This document shows positions 9,086 through 17,147 of a stretch of 64,000 nt of DNA, one piece after another. Every line of letters begins with the position of its first letter. Within the stretch, counting starts at the first letter, position 1. The position numbers and the translations under genes were made by a program. Where the stretch lies: positions 62,001-126,000 of the forward strand of contig DISW01000023.1 in NCBI GenBank assembly GCA_002422605.1, in the 5' to 3' direction. Under the pieces are notes generated by a model. It made no database searches and had not been told where the DNA came from. It saw only the letters and a list, made by a program, of their open reading frames with translations. Origin of the DNA: Bacteriovoracaceae bacterium UBA6200. GTDB taxonomy: Bacteria > Bdellovibrionota > Bacteriovoracia > Bacteriovoracales > Bacteriovoracaceae.

Positions 9086-9975
9086 TAGCGGCTTGGTGCT
9101 CCCACACAGCGAACCGAATGAGTGGTGGATAAATTTCCTGCACTCAAGGTTCCATCTTGGGAGTTATAGATCCAGGCTTCACTTCGATCGGCGGAAGCGG
9201 CCTTAAGAGTGGCCGTCCAAAGACCTGACGAGGGAGTTTCTGGTTTTAAAACAAAGCGGGCCCCATTTAAGTCGGCCAAAAGAAAATCGTTTCGAGTCGG
9301 GAGTCTCCAGCTAATTCTTCCGGCGAGACCCTCAAGGTTTAAATCCTGACAGATTCTTTTTTGCTCCATAAGAAGACTACAGTTAACCGTGGTGTTTCCC
9401 TGGGGAAGTTCATCATTTCCTGCCGCCTGACACCAGTTGGTAGTGATGATCACATCTGACCACACTAGACCCGTCATATTGTCCAACCAGACTTCCTGAT
9501 TGTTACTTAGGCTTACGAGTTTCCAGGTTCCTTCGCCGCTGGTTCCAAAGCGGAAGCCTTCCCACAGGGATTTATCGCTATTTTTTTGAAAGCAGTTTGT
9601 GATTCGTGAGTCTATTCCGGTGAGATTAGCTTCCACTCCGCAGTCCACAGTCGGTCTCCCCAGAATGGTGCGAGTGGTGACCGTTTTGTCAGATCCTTCG
9701 TCATCTTTTTCAATCAGGGGAATGGTACGATAAAGACCATCAGGGAGGTCATTAGAAAGAGTCTTAGAAATTTCCTGGGGAATAGTGAGAATCGGGGCCC
9801 CTCTTTCCCGGTGGATTTGAGAAGGAATGCCGGCACCACTTTGCCCAGCTTCAGCACCTAAGACATCTCTTAAGGGTCTTCCCAGCTTATGATTTGAGCC
9901 GATATCCTCTCCACACCCCGAAATGAGGAAAAGCAGAGTGATCGGGGCCATAAATAATTTTGTTTTCATTCTCAA
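9085..9975 (-). CDS. Lipoprotein with C-terminal Lcl/DUF1566 domain
   Basis: 296 residues. The N-terminus is a lipoprotein signal with lipobox LISGC. The C-terminal half has the DUF1566/Lcl signature: WLDNMTGLVWSD, a Cys-containing region with CQDLNLEGLAG, WRLPTRNDFLLAD, SGLWTATL and a terminal SVRCVGAPSR. In Legionella such domains act in surface adhesion to glycans, and they are abundant in Bdellovibrio-like predators. Four or more Cys in the domain are probably disulfide-bonded outside the cytoplasm. It heads a three-gene operon on the minus strand. Confidence 0.85.
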   Translation of the reverse strand: MRMKTKLFMAPITLLFLISGCGEDIGSNHKLGRPLRDVLGAEAGQSGAGIPSQIHRERGAPILTIPQEISKTLSNDLPDGLYRTIPLIEKDDEGSDKTVTTRTILGRPTVDCGVEANLTGIDSRITNCFQKNSDKSLWEGFRFGTSGEGTWKLVSLSNNQEVWLDNMTGLVWSDVIITTNWCQAAGNDELPQGNTTVNCSLLMEQKRICQDLNLEGLAGRISWRLPTRNDFLLADLNGARFVLKPETPSSGLWTATLKAASADRSEAWIYNSQDGTLSAGNLSTTHSVRCVGAPSR

Positions 9976-10039
9976 TATTCTAGGAAATTCCCTTACTTAA
10001 TTCTAGCCGCAAGTTGCCTTTTGTAAAAATTACTTTCGG

Positions 10040-10068
10040 TTTTCACAACCATCACGCTGTGCTATACT
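10040..10068 (+). promoter_or_regulatory. Candidate sigma70 promoter placing the start of queE mRNA at the ATG
   Basis: TATACT at 10063-10068 with TTTTCA at 10040-10045, 17-bp spacer. The predicted transcription start, about 7 nt after the -10, falls within 2-3 bases of the queE ATG at 10077, and there is no Shine-Dalgarno sequence before that ATG. This suggests a leaderless or near-leaderless mRNA. The -10 is strong, the -35 weak. Confidence 0.45.
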
Positions 10069-10076
10069 CGCGCCCC

Positions 10077-10778
10077 ATGACGACACTCTTAATAAACTCC
10101 ATCTACCGGGCCACTGAAGGCGAGGGAATCCATATCGGAATTCCTCAGATTTTCGTGCGTTTTCAGGGATGCCATATTGGGTGTGTAAACTGTGATACCA
10201 AAGAAAGTTGGGATTTCGATCCGTCCTACACTAAGTCTCTGGATGAAGTGATGGAGCAGGTTGAAGTTCTTTCTCAGGATATCATTAAGCGCGTGTCTAT
10301 CACTGGCGGAGATCCTCTTCATCCTTCCCATATTCCTTCACTTTTAGCTCTGGTAAAAGAGCTTAAAGCGCGGAACTATTTCGTGAATATTGAAGCTGCA
10401 GGAACCCGAGTGGTAAAAGAAGTTTTTGATCAAGTGGATTTCATTTCCTATGACTATAAAACTCCTTCAACCGAAGTGAGAACTTCTAAAGATCTTCTCT
10501 TGAAGTTCATTGAAGACTATTCAGATAAAGCACAAGTTAAAGCAGTCGTAGCGGATAAGAAAGATTTCGAGGCCACCTATGATGCTTTTCATTTCGTTAA
10601 AAACCGCACCGACATCAAGGTCCCGTGGTGCCTGACTCCTTGTTATGAACCAGGTGAGCCTTTCCCAATGAACCGCTTCCAATTAGTGGTTAAGTTGAAT
10701 GAGGACTTCGGACTTCCTTTCCGAGTAATCGGTCAGCAGCACAAATGGGTCTATGGCCCCAACGTTAAACTCGTTTGA
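10077..10778 (+). CDS. queE: 7-carboxy-7-deazaguanine synthase (QueE)
   Basis: 233 residues from ATG 10077; the frame extends upstream to a TTG at 10014 but conserved sequence begins at MTTLLINSIYRATEGEG. It is a short radical-SAM enzyme: INSIYRATEGEG, cluster motif CxxxCxxC with Cys32, Cys36 and Cys39 (GCHIGCVNCD), then SITGGDPLHP. QueE converts CPH4 to 7-carboxy-7-deazaguanine in queuosine/preQ0 synthesis. Other queuosine genes are not in the window. Expected length for the family is about 210-250, so it is intact. Confidence 0.93.
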   Translation: MTTLLINSIYRATEGEGIHIGIPQIFVRFQGCHIGCVNCDTKESWDFDPSYTKSLDEVMEQVEVLSQDIIKRVSITGGDPLHPSHIPSLLALVKELKARNYFVNIEAAGTRVVKEVFDQVDFISYDYKTPSTEVRTSKDLLLKFIEDYSDKAQVKAVVADKKDFEATYDAFHFVKNRTDIKVPWCLTPCYEPGEPFPMNRFQLVVKLNEDFGLPFRVIGQQHKWVYGPNVKLV

Positions 10779-10856
10779 ATTCAGTAACTTAAGTCCCATT
10801 TAAAACATTTCATTTTAAGCATGAAGTCGGACGCCTTAAAGACCGATAAGTGTTCC

Positions 10857-12002
10857 ATGCGCATTCTCATGCTCCTCTTACTCATTAGTTGCTCTCAAAC
10901 CCCGCTGAAGTATAAGTACTCTTCGGCCAAGCGTTATTTGGCGAGTTTAACCAATGAGGACCTTCATGTTTCTCGTATTGAAGGAGAGTTTAGTTCAGAA
11001 AAACTTTTCGCCAGTGGAATTGATTCAACTTTTTTGACGGTGAAACTTTATGACTCTGAAGGGAAACTTCTGACGGATGTTGATCCCAGTGATTTAACTT
11101 TGTCGACCAGTGAAGACATTGAGGCGAAACCTTTCGTTAATAAGAAAGGAATTTTTAAGGCCGAGATTCTGCCTCATGTGAAAAGTCCCAGCATCCGCAT
11201 GCGAGTGGACTGGCAGGAGAAAACTTTTTCTAAAGAGCTGGTCTTAAAAATGACCACGAAACCTTTAAAAGATAAAATTCTTCCTCTCAATCATGAGTTC
11301 TCCCAATCGAAAAGTTTTGGTGAGATTTCAGTCAGTCGTGGAAGTGCTTTTCCTGAAACGGCCACAGAAGGTTTTGCTTTCGAGAATATGGGTGACAATC
11401 GAATCGTTGATGCCAGAAGAAACCGCTACTCTCAAAGAGCGTTTCATTTTGATTACCTCGAGCAGGCCCGTCAGAATCTGGCCCTGGAAGTGGATGATGC
11501 TCCAAATGATACAACTTCACACACCATGCATTCTCTCTTTATGTTTTTCCCAAGAAAGAATCTTCCTTTAGTGGAACAACTGAGTGGCACCATTGATGTG
11601 ACTCTTCCTACAGGAGAAAAAATCATTTTCCAAAAAGACTCGAAAGAGATTATGGATGGGGTTTTCACCGAAGGCCCAGTGGATGTGAGTCGTGATCGTC
11701 ATAAGCGCCAGTACGCTGATCTTAAGTATCACGGGAAGGGTATTGTTCTTAGGGCCAATGCCCGCGGGCAATCTCCTCAACTCGGTCAATACGAGATAGA
11801 GAAGATCGACATGGAATTTGGGATCAAGGGCTCGGTAGATGTTCTGATTATCAATGGAACTACCGGCGAGCGCTGTCGCCGTCCAAAAATTGATTTCTGG
11901 GAAAACCTGGATGTCAGTCCGATTGAATTTAAATTTGCGACTGATGAAGAGTTTAATGAGTATTTAAAAACTCATTGTGGCTTTTCGATTCCGTTACTTT
12001 AA
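10857..12002 (+). CDS. Lipoprotein of unknown function
   Basis: 381 residues from ATG 10857 (a frame open from 10821 adds 12 polar residues before the signal). Signal MRILMLLLLISC with lipobox LISC makes Cys12 the likely acylated residue. The body is mostly beta: an Ig-like/invasin-like segment at about residues 35-125 (DSTFLTVKLYDSEGKLLTDVDPSDLTLS, then KKGIFKAEILPHVKSPSIRMRVDW), followed by a larger unrecognised C-terminal domain ending GFSIPLL. The Ig-like call is based on strand rhythm. Its end overlaps the convergent DUF423 gene by 9 bp. Confidence 0.72.
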   Translation: MRILMLLLLISCSQTPLKYKYSSAKRYLASLTNEDLHVSRIEGEFSSEKLFASGIDSTFLTVKLYDSEGKLLTDVDPSDLTLSTSEDIEAKPFVNKKGIFKAEILPHVKSPSIRMRVDWQEKTFSKELVLKMTTKPLKDKILPLNHEFSQSKSFGEISVSRGSAFPETATEGFAFENMGDNRIVDARRNRYSQRAFHFDYLEQARQNLALEVDDAPNDTTSHTMHSLFMFFPRKNLPLVEQLSGTIDVTLPTGEKIIFQKDSKEIMDGVFTEGPVDVSRDRHKRQYADLKYHGKGIVLRANARGQSPQLGQYEIEKIDMEFGIKGSVDVLIINGTTGERCRRPKIDFWENLDVSPIEFKFATDEEFNEYLKTHCGFSIPLL

Positions 12003-12380
12003 TTTCCCAAGTTTTACCGCCAACACAATCCAGCCTAGAACAAAAAGCGTTCCACCCACTGGAACAATCATGGCGAATGTCTTGATGCCTGTTACAACAT
12101 ACAGGTAACAGTTAAAGGAAAAGAGAAGTGTTCCAACTAAGAAAGCACCTACTGGTACTTGTAGTTTAGCACTCTGAAAAACTTGTTGAAGGATACCCAC
12201 CAGAAGAATCCCGAAGCCATGATAGAAGTGATAACGAACACCTGTTTCAAAGGTCACGAGTTTATCGGCCGCTACAATCTTCTGCAGTCCATGGGCACCG
12301 AAAGCACCAATTAAGACGGCAAGGGCGAGCATGACTGAACCGAGAACCAGAGTCTTTTTAGCCAGCGGATGTAAAATCAT
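11994..12380 (-). CDS. DUF423 family small membrane protein (YgdD-like)
   Basis: 128 residues with four membrane helices: LVLGSVMLALAVLIGAFG, YHFYHGFGILLVGIL, GAFLVGTLLFSFNCYLYVV and VGGTLFVLGWIVLAVKL. The GAFGAHGLQ motif after helix 1 and FETGVRYHFYHG are hallmarks of DUF423. Function in the family is unknown; it sits in the inner membrane. Its start overlaps the end of the upstream thioesterase gene by 23 bp, which indicates an operon. Confidence 0.88.
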   Translation of the reverse strand: MILHPLAKKTLVLGSVMLALAVLIGAFGAHGLQKIVAADKLVTFETGVRYHFYHGFGILLVGILQQVFQSAKLQVPVGAFLVGTLLFSFNCYLYVVTGIKTFAMIVPVGGTLFVLGWIVLAVKLGKLK

Positions 12381-12801
12381 TTAAGAAGTCCTTTTTTGCA
12401 AATGGGTAGGTGTTAAATGTTCCTTGTCCCATTGCTACAAGTTCTCCTGCTTCGGTCCGGATTTCTCCCGAACTAATGATGAGGCTTTTACCTTGATGAA
12501 TCACCTTGCCGGTTCCCACCAGGATCTCTCCGAATTTTGCAGGACGAATATAGTTAATTTTAAATTCAACAGTTGAAGTGAGGTGATCCGTTTGAATCGC
12601 CAGCGAGAGGGATGTAAGACCCAGAGTACAGTCCATAAGTCCCGCGATGGCAGCTCCATGGGCGGTTTGAGGAGAACTTAAATGTTGTTCTTGAACCTGC
12701 ATCTTATAGGTAATGGAGCCTGGAGAGTGAATCTCAAAACTTAATCCATTGTCGATGTCGTATTTATTAATCGATTTAAAAAGCTCGACGAAATTTTTCA
12801 T
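12358..12801 (-). CDS. PaaI-family hotdog-fold thioesterase
   Basis: 147 residues. Hotdog features: AHGAAIAGLMDCTLG, the active-site helix (the family usually has HGG, here HGA), HLTSTVEFKINYIRPAKFGEI and GKVIHQGKSLIISSGEI. Such enzymes hydrolyse acyl-CoA, often aromatic or medium-chain; the substrate cannot be read. First of a two-gene operon with the DUF423 gene and 15 bp after the SprT-like gene, which may share the transcript. Confidence 0.85.
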   Translation of the reverse strand: MKNFVELFKSINKYDIDNGLSFEIHSPGSITYKMQVQEQHLSSPQTAHGAAIAGLMDCTLGLTSLSLAIQTDHLTSTVEFKINYIRPAKFGEILVGTGKVIHQGKSLIISSGEIRTEAGELVAMGQGTFNTYPFAKKDFLNDFTSAG

Positions 12802-12816
12802 GCCTTAAGCTTACGC

Positions 12817-13896
12817 TTATCGCTCTGTGAGGTAAAGCTTCTTGCCTTTACCCTCTACAGCATTCCGGATGGTAAGCGAGAAGCCTTTCTCCTGACCTTT
12901 TTTATTTGCAGCAAAATCCATTTGATGTGAAGAGCGAGAGGTGCCCAGGCGCTTATAAATAATCTGGGTATCAAAATCCAGTTTTTGTTCCACCACGATC
13001 AAGGCCTTTCGGTCAGCTTCACTGTAATGGGTTTTCACTTGTTTCATTTTCCGGTCAAAGCCACTGGCCACACCCAAAAAGAATGAATTCTTGGCCTGAA
13101 GACCCTGGAGACCATCTTCTTTTTGGGCGAGCTTCCAAAGGTGATCGAGTTCCTGGTCAAGAAAGTTGGCCACGTAGCCCGCAAGCTTCACATTGGTGAG
13201 TGTGCCTGAGACCTCGAGACAGCAGGAATTCTTTCCCTGGCTTATGACGGGTTTTACGATGAAGTGCTTCAAGATAGAGTAGATGGCGCTGATCTTGGTA
13301 TCTTTCCGCTTACGAAGAAGTAAACGGTCCATATAGATGGGCTCATCACGATCCTGGCAGTAATCGAGATTATGTCTTAAAAGAAGTTCGTTGGCCTTAA
13401 TGGTCGCAAGTTCGGCTTCATGAGAGTTGGAACTTTGAGCGAGCATCAGAAGTTTTTTAACTTTCTCCAGAATTTTTTCGGAATGAAGGTCACCTTCTTT
13501 GGAAAGATTACTCTCATCTAAATCCATGGTGGCCCGGGCCACATCTTCCGGAAAACCAAACTTAGAACAAACTTCTCGAAATTCGGATCCATGAGGCTTC
13601 ACATCTTTATGAATAATGTGAGTCAGATAATGAGCTAGCTCATGCTTTAAGATATCTCTTACCACACTATCTTTGGCCAAATAGATGAGCTTACGGTTGA
13701 GACCGATTTGGTAATAAGGAGCATTGAAATGTCCCCATTCTTTACCTTCGAAAACAACCACGTGAAGAGGATAGAGAATATGATTATATTCAAAACGGCT
13801 GGTACGAACTTTGATACCGGCCGAATCTAAAATTTCCTTAAGAAATGCTTCTGCCTTCTTAATAAAGGCCAAGCTGGTAGAATCATAAATAAGCAT
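12817..13896 (-). CDS. SprT-like zinc-protease domain fused to DUF2786
   Basis: 359 residues. The N-terminal SprT-like domain has HELAH at 85-89 and a third-ligand region PHGSEF at 101-106; Glu86 would be the catalytic base. It is followed from about residue 130 by a DUF2786 helical pair (KILEKVKKLLMLAQSSNSHEAELATIKANELLLRH), then a domain of about 200 residues. SprT/Spartan proteins act on DNA-protein crosslinks in some organisms; for this bacterial version the substrate is unknown. No signal peptide, so cytoplasmic. The SprT-DUF2786 combination is one I recognise from other bacteria. Confidence 0.83.
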   Translation of the reverse strand: MLIYDSTSLAFIKKAEAFLKEILDSAGIKVRTSRFEYNHILYPLHVVVFEGKEWGHFNAPYYQIGLNRKLIYLAKDSVVRDILKHELAHYLTHIIHKDVKPHGSEFREVCSKFGFPEDVARATMDLDESNLSKEGDLHSEKILEKVKKLLMLAQSSNSHEAELATIKANELLLRHNLDYCQDRDEPIYMDRLLLRKRKDTKISAIYSILKHFIVKPVISQGKNSCCLEVSGTLTNVKLAGYVANFLDQELDHLWKLAQKEDGLQGLQAKNSFFLGVASGFDRKMKQVKTHYSEADRKALIVVEQKLDFDTQIIYKRLGTSRSSHQMDFAANKKGQEKGFSLTIRNAVEGKGKKLYLTER

Positions 13897-14084
13897 GGCC
13901 TATGGTAAATCGATTAAGCTCAAAGAACAACTTTAGGTTGTAAGGTTATGTTTAATTTTCACTCCTAAATCCAGTGACAGAATGTCTCTGTTAAAAAAAT
14001 ACATAGTGCCAAAATGCACTTCTTACATAATTGATTTCACTATGTTATTTTCTAAATATTCCACGCCACATGAAGGAGGAAGGG

Positions 14085-14435
14085 ATGAATAAGCTTCTTA
14101 AAGCTTCATTTTTTTTAGTTTGCTTTTTACTACTTCAAAACTCAGTTTTTGCGACCGATTTGAATTGTGAATTTAAAGAAACTAAGGTGGAAGGAATTGA
14201 CTCCATTCAAGTGAGTGGAGGAAACATGCTGATTAACGAGGAAATGGAAATTCCATTAGATAAAACCCGTGTGAAATGTGGGAATTTTGGCCGTCAAATC
14301 AGATATGACGGCATGGCCCTGGGGTACCAGGTCATCCTTGAATCTTGTAGCACTGAAGCTAAATTTGAAGGTCGTTTAATCGACTCTATCAACCAAGTGG
14401 CCGCTAAAGTCCTTTGCCATCAAACCCAACTCTAA
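14085..14435 (+). CDS. Small exported protein of unknown function
   Basis: 116 residues from ATG 14085, preceded by GAAGGAGGAAGGG, a very strong ribosome site; an upstream in-frame ATG at 14031 is not well placed. A signal peptide (MNKLLKASFFLVCFLLLQ...VFA) is followed by a mature domain of about 90 residues with four Cys (LNCEF, VKCGNF, ESCSTEA, KVLCH) spaced to form two disulfides in the periplasm. No family recognised. The last 60 bases overlap the convergent PhoD-like gene, an unusually long tail-to-tail overlap. Confidence 0.72.
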   Translation: MNKLLKASFFLVCFLLLQNSVFATDLNCEFKETKVEGIDSIQVSGGNMLINEEMEIPLDKTRVKCGNFGRQIRYDGMALGYQVILESCSTEAKFEGRLIDSINQVAAKVLCHQTQL

Positions 14436-15416
14436 TTTTTGTTTTTTGATCCACCGGTTGCCTTGTAGTTGATACGTCCTCCGGTGGAATTCTTCTCCCT
14501 TCCGATTTCGAATGGCCATCGTCAGAACCGGCGAATCATTTTCCCAGTCCACATCCACCATTCCGTAATTGAGACCAAAAAAAGAAGTTTCATAACGATT
14601 CCCCATATACCACCAACTGATTCTCGGGGACCGATGGGTCATGCCGCTAGCGAGAAACTCCAGATGTCCGTGGCGCTGGAAGATACTGGAAAAATGTAAG
14701 TCTCCCGTGAGGAATACCACTCCCTGGGTCTGATGCTTTTTTAAGAGTTTAAACAGACGGTTTCTTTCGCTTTTGTGATTGGCCCATCCTTCAACGAAGG
14801 GATGATAAGGGGAAAGGACCGTGATGCCCGACATGATAAAATGAACTCGCGCTTTGGAGTTTTTAAGCTCATTTTCAAGCCACTCCCACTGAGCTTCGCC
14901 AAGAATGGGGGACTTTGAATTGAGGTGAAGGAAATAGCGGTTATCCAGTAATAAAAATTTCACACGTCCAAAGTCATAGCTAGTATAAATGCCTGGGCGT
15001 TTGCGCCGTGGAGAATCTTCTGGCTCTTCCATGAAATCTAAAAAGAGTTTTTGATTTTTTTCTTTAAAGGGAAAATATCCGTCAGAGTCATTTCCTCCAT
15101 AATCATGGTCATCCCAAACTCCCATGATAGGGACCTGCTTTTTAAAATTCTGATAATAAGGATCCTTATCCTGCCGATCAAAGGCGCGCTTCAGATCTTT
15201 TTTATATTCACGATCAGCATAGACGTTGTCTCCTCCCCACATAAAAAAATCCGGTTTTACTTTAAGCATCTCATCCCACATCGGTTGAGGATCAGTTTGA
15301 TCGTTACAGGAGCCGAAAGTGAAGCGGGTGACTTCTTTAATATCCATGAGGCGCTCATAGTTTGTCGCGAAAAGCGGGAAAGAGAAGAAGAGACAAAAGA
15401 GCGTCACTAATTTCAT
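14376..15416 (-). CDS. PhoD-like metallophosphatase, exported
   Basis: 346 residues from ATG 15416; the ribosome site GGAGGTG lies just before it and is what an upstream in-frame ATG at 15428 would otherwise translate. Signal peptide MKLVTLFCLFFSFPLFA. PhoD-type phosphatase motifs: FTFGSCNDQ, WGGDNVYADREY, VWDDHDYGGND, LLDNRYF, a GDLHFSS metal-binding segment. PhoD enzymes are Ca/Fe-dependent alkaline phosphatase/phosphodiesterases acting outside the cytoplasm. The typical twin-arginine motif is not present; the signal looks Sec-type. Confidence 0.88.
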   Translation of the reverse strand: MKLVTLFCLFFSFPLFATNYERLMDIKEVTRFTFGSCNDQTDPQPMWDEMLKVKPDFFMWGGDNVYADREYKKDLKRAFDRQDKDPYYQNFKKQVPIMGVWDDHDYGGNDSDGYFPFKEKNQKLFLDFMEEPEDSPRRKRPGIYTSYDFGRVKFLLLDNRYFLHLNSKSPILGEAQWEWLENELKNSKARVHFIMSGITVLSPYHPFVEGWANHKSERNRLFKLLKKHQTQGVVFLTGDLHFSSIFQRHGHLEFLASGMTHRSPRISWWYMGNRYETSFFGLNYGMVDVDWENDSPVLTMAIRNRKGEEFHRRTYQLQGNRWIKKQKLELGLMAKDFSGHLVDRVD

Positions 15417-15477
15417 GCACACCTCCATGGGAGAGGGATTCTTTCATGCTTTAGAGAAAGGAAACAAGGAAGGAGCG

Positions 15478-16362
15478 TTAATTGTCCTGAGTCAGAGTGG
15501 TGCCCAGAGAAGAAATGATGACGCAAGAAATGGCGACATATTGAATGAGAGTGAGATTTTCTCCAAGAAAAATAAGTCCCATAAAAGAAGCCACCACCGG
15601 CTCAAGACTCATAAGAATCCCAAAGGTCCGTGTCGGCATTTTTTTAAGCGAGAACATTTCCAGAGTATAAGGGAAAGCACTCCCTAAGAAGGCCACCATA
15701 AAGGCCATGGGCAAGGCTTCACTATTAAAGATACGTGTTCCATCTGCATAAAGCCCAAAGGGAAGAACCACCAGGGCGGCAATCAGCATTCCCATACTTG
15801 AAGCGACACCACCTGAGAGAGTATGACTTGCTCTCTTGCCGAAGATGATATAAATCGCCCAACAAAGCCCGGCCATTAAGGCGAAGAGCATTCCCAGTGG
15901 ATCAAGGGCATTAGAATTAATATCAAGGGGAAGAATGAGGACTATGCCAATCGCTGCCAGGAGAACCCACAGGAAGTCGATTTTCTTCTTCGAAGCAAAG
16001 ACCGCTACGGCAAGAGGTCCCGTAAATTCCAGGGCCACCGCAATACCGAGAGGAATTCTTTCGAGAGCGAAATAAAAACTATAGTTCATGAACCCGAGAG
16101 AGACGCCATAGAAGGCGAGGCTCTTTAAGACATCTTGAGTGAAGGTGATTCTCCACGGCCTAAAAAGCAAAGTCATCATGAGGCCCGCTAAGAAGAGACG
16201 GGCCGTTGCTGTTCCACCCACTCCCAGAATAGGGAAAAGATCTTTCGCCCAGGTGGCACTGAATTGAATCGATGCCATAGAGAGAAGAAGGATAAAAATG
16301 GGTAAAAAAAAGGCCCCTGACGGGGCCTTGAAAGTTTTCAAATTAACTAGCTCCGCCAGCAT
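15478..16362 (-). CDS. EamA/DMT-family exporter, RhtA-like (threonine/homoserine)
   Basis: 294 residues, about ten membrane helices in two EamA repeats. The N-terminal segment LPIFILLLSMASIQFSATWAKDLFPILG and ALERIPLGIAVALEFTGPL match RhtA-type amino-acid exporters. The start is uncertain: ATG 16362 lies inside sdhB, while a TTG at 16341, 9 nt after GGAG and directly after the sdhB stop, is an attractive alternative. Either way the first codons run through a terminator-like hairpin (16304-16329), so expression may depend on readthrough or on its own promoter. Substrate is inferred from family likeness. Confidence 0.87.
   Translation of the reverse strand: MLAELVNLKTFKAPSGAFFLPIFILLLSMASIQFSATWAKDLFPILGVGGTATARLFLAGLMMTLLFRPWRITFTQDVLKSLAFYGVSLGFMNYSFYFALERIPLGIAVALEFTGPLAVAVFASKKKIDFLWVLLAAIGIVLILPLDINSNALDPLGMLFALMAGLCWAIYIIFGKRASHTLSGGVASSMGMLIAALVVLPFGLYADGTRIFNSEALPMAFMVAFLGSAFPYTLEMFSLKKMPTRTFGILMSLEPVVASFMGLIFLGENLTLIQYVAISCVIISSLGTTLTQDN
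16304..16329 (-). terminator. Rho-independent terminator-like hairpin after sdhB, inside the next gene's first codons
   Basis: On the minus strand AAGGCCCC, loop GTCA, GGGGCCTT, then eight T in total: an 8-bp GC-rich stem with a U-tract. It lies 14 bp past the sdhB stop, where an operon terminator would be expected, yet the RhtA-like frame reads through it. Confidence 0.8.
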
Positions 16363-17134
16363 TCTTTTTTTCGTGATAGGTGAAAGCCGCTTTCACATAC
16401 TCGCGGTTGGTGCGAGAAATGTGCTCGATCGAAATTCCTTTCGGACAAGTTGCTTCACATTCACCGTGAGTCGAGCAGTTACCAAAGCCCAGAGAGTCGT
16501 GAGTGTAAACCATGTTTAAAGCACGACGAGGAGCTTCTGGTTTCCCTTGAGGAAGAAGGGCCAGCTGAGAAATCTTGGCAGACATGAAAAGCATTCCTGA
16601 ACCGTTTGGACAAGAAGCTACACAGGCACCGCAACCGATACAAGCAGCTGCATCCATCGCCTCATCAGCGACTGGTTTTGGAATAGGAATTGCGTTTCCG
16701 TCTGGAGCGTTACCAGTGTTAGCAGAAACATAACCGCCAGCTGCCATAACTTTATCAATCGATGTGCGATCAACTGTTAAGTCTTTTATGACTGGGAAAG
16801 CAGAAGCACGGAATGGCTCGATAACAATGGTGTCACCGTCTTTATAAAGACGCATGTGAACCTGACAAGTTGTGGTGTTTTTAAAACCACCATGGGCCTT
16901 ACCATCAATGACCATTGAACACATACCGCAAATACCTTCACGGCAGTCGTGGTCGAAAGCGATTGGATCTTCGCCCTTACGAACCAGTTGCTCATTGAGA
17001 ACATCGATCATTTCAAGGAATGATTGCTCTGGAGAAACATTTTCAACTCGGTAATCGACCAGTTTACCTTCACTGCTGCAATTTTTTTGGCGCCAGATTT
17101 TTAAATTCAACGCCATATTTTCTGTAGATGCCAT
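16343..17134 (-). CDS. sdhB: Succinate dehydrogenase/fumarate reductase iron-sulfur subunit
   Basis: 263 residues from ATG 17134, chosen because AAGGAG lies 8-9 nt upstream; the frame itself opens at 17185 inside sdhA. It carries the three cluster motifs: [2Fe-2S] ligands in CREGICGMC with a later TTTC, [4Fe-4S] CIGCGACVASCP, and the [3Fe-4S]-type CSTHGECEATCPKGI. It passes electrons from the FAD of SdhA to quinone at the membrane. Third gene of sdhCAB. Similar in type to Bacillus/epsilon-proteobacterial b-type complexes; whether the enzyme runs as succinate dehydrogenase or fumarate reductase cannot be decided here. Confidence 0.95.
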   Translation of the reverse strand: MASTENMALNLKIWRQKNCSSEGKLVDYRVENVSPEQSFLEMIDVLNEQLVRKGEDPIAFDHDCREGICGMCSMVIDGKAHGGFKNTTTCQVHMRLYKDGDTIVIEPFRASAFPVIKDLTVDRTSIDKVMAAGGYVSANTGNAPDGNAIPIPKPVADEAMDAAACIGCGACVASCPNGSGMLFMSAKISQLALLPQGKPEAPRRALNMVYTHDSLGFGNCSTHGECEATCPKGISIEHISRTNREYVKAAFTYHEKKNAGGAS

Positions 17135-17147
17135 AAAAAAGGGCTCC

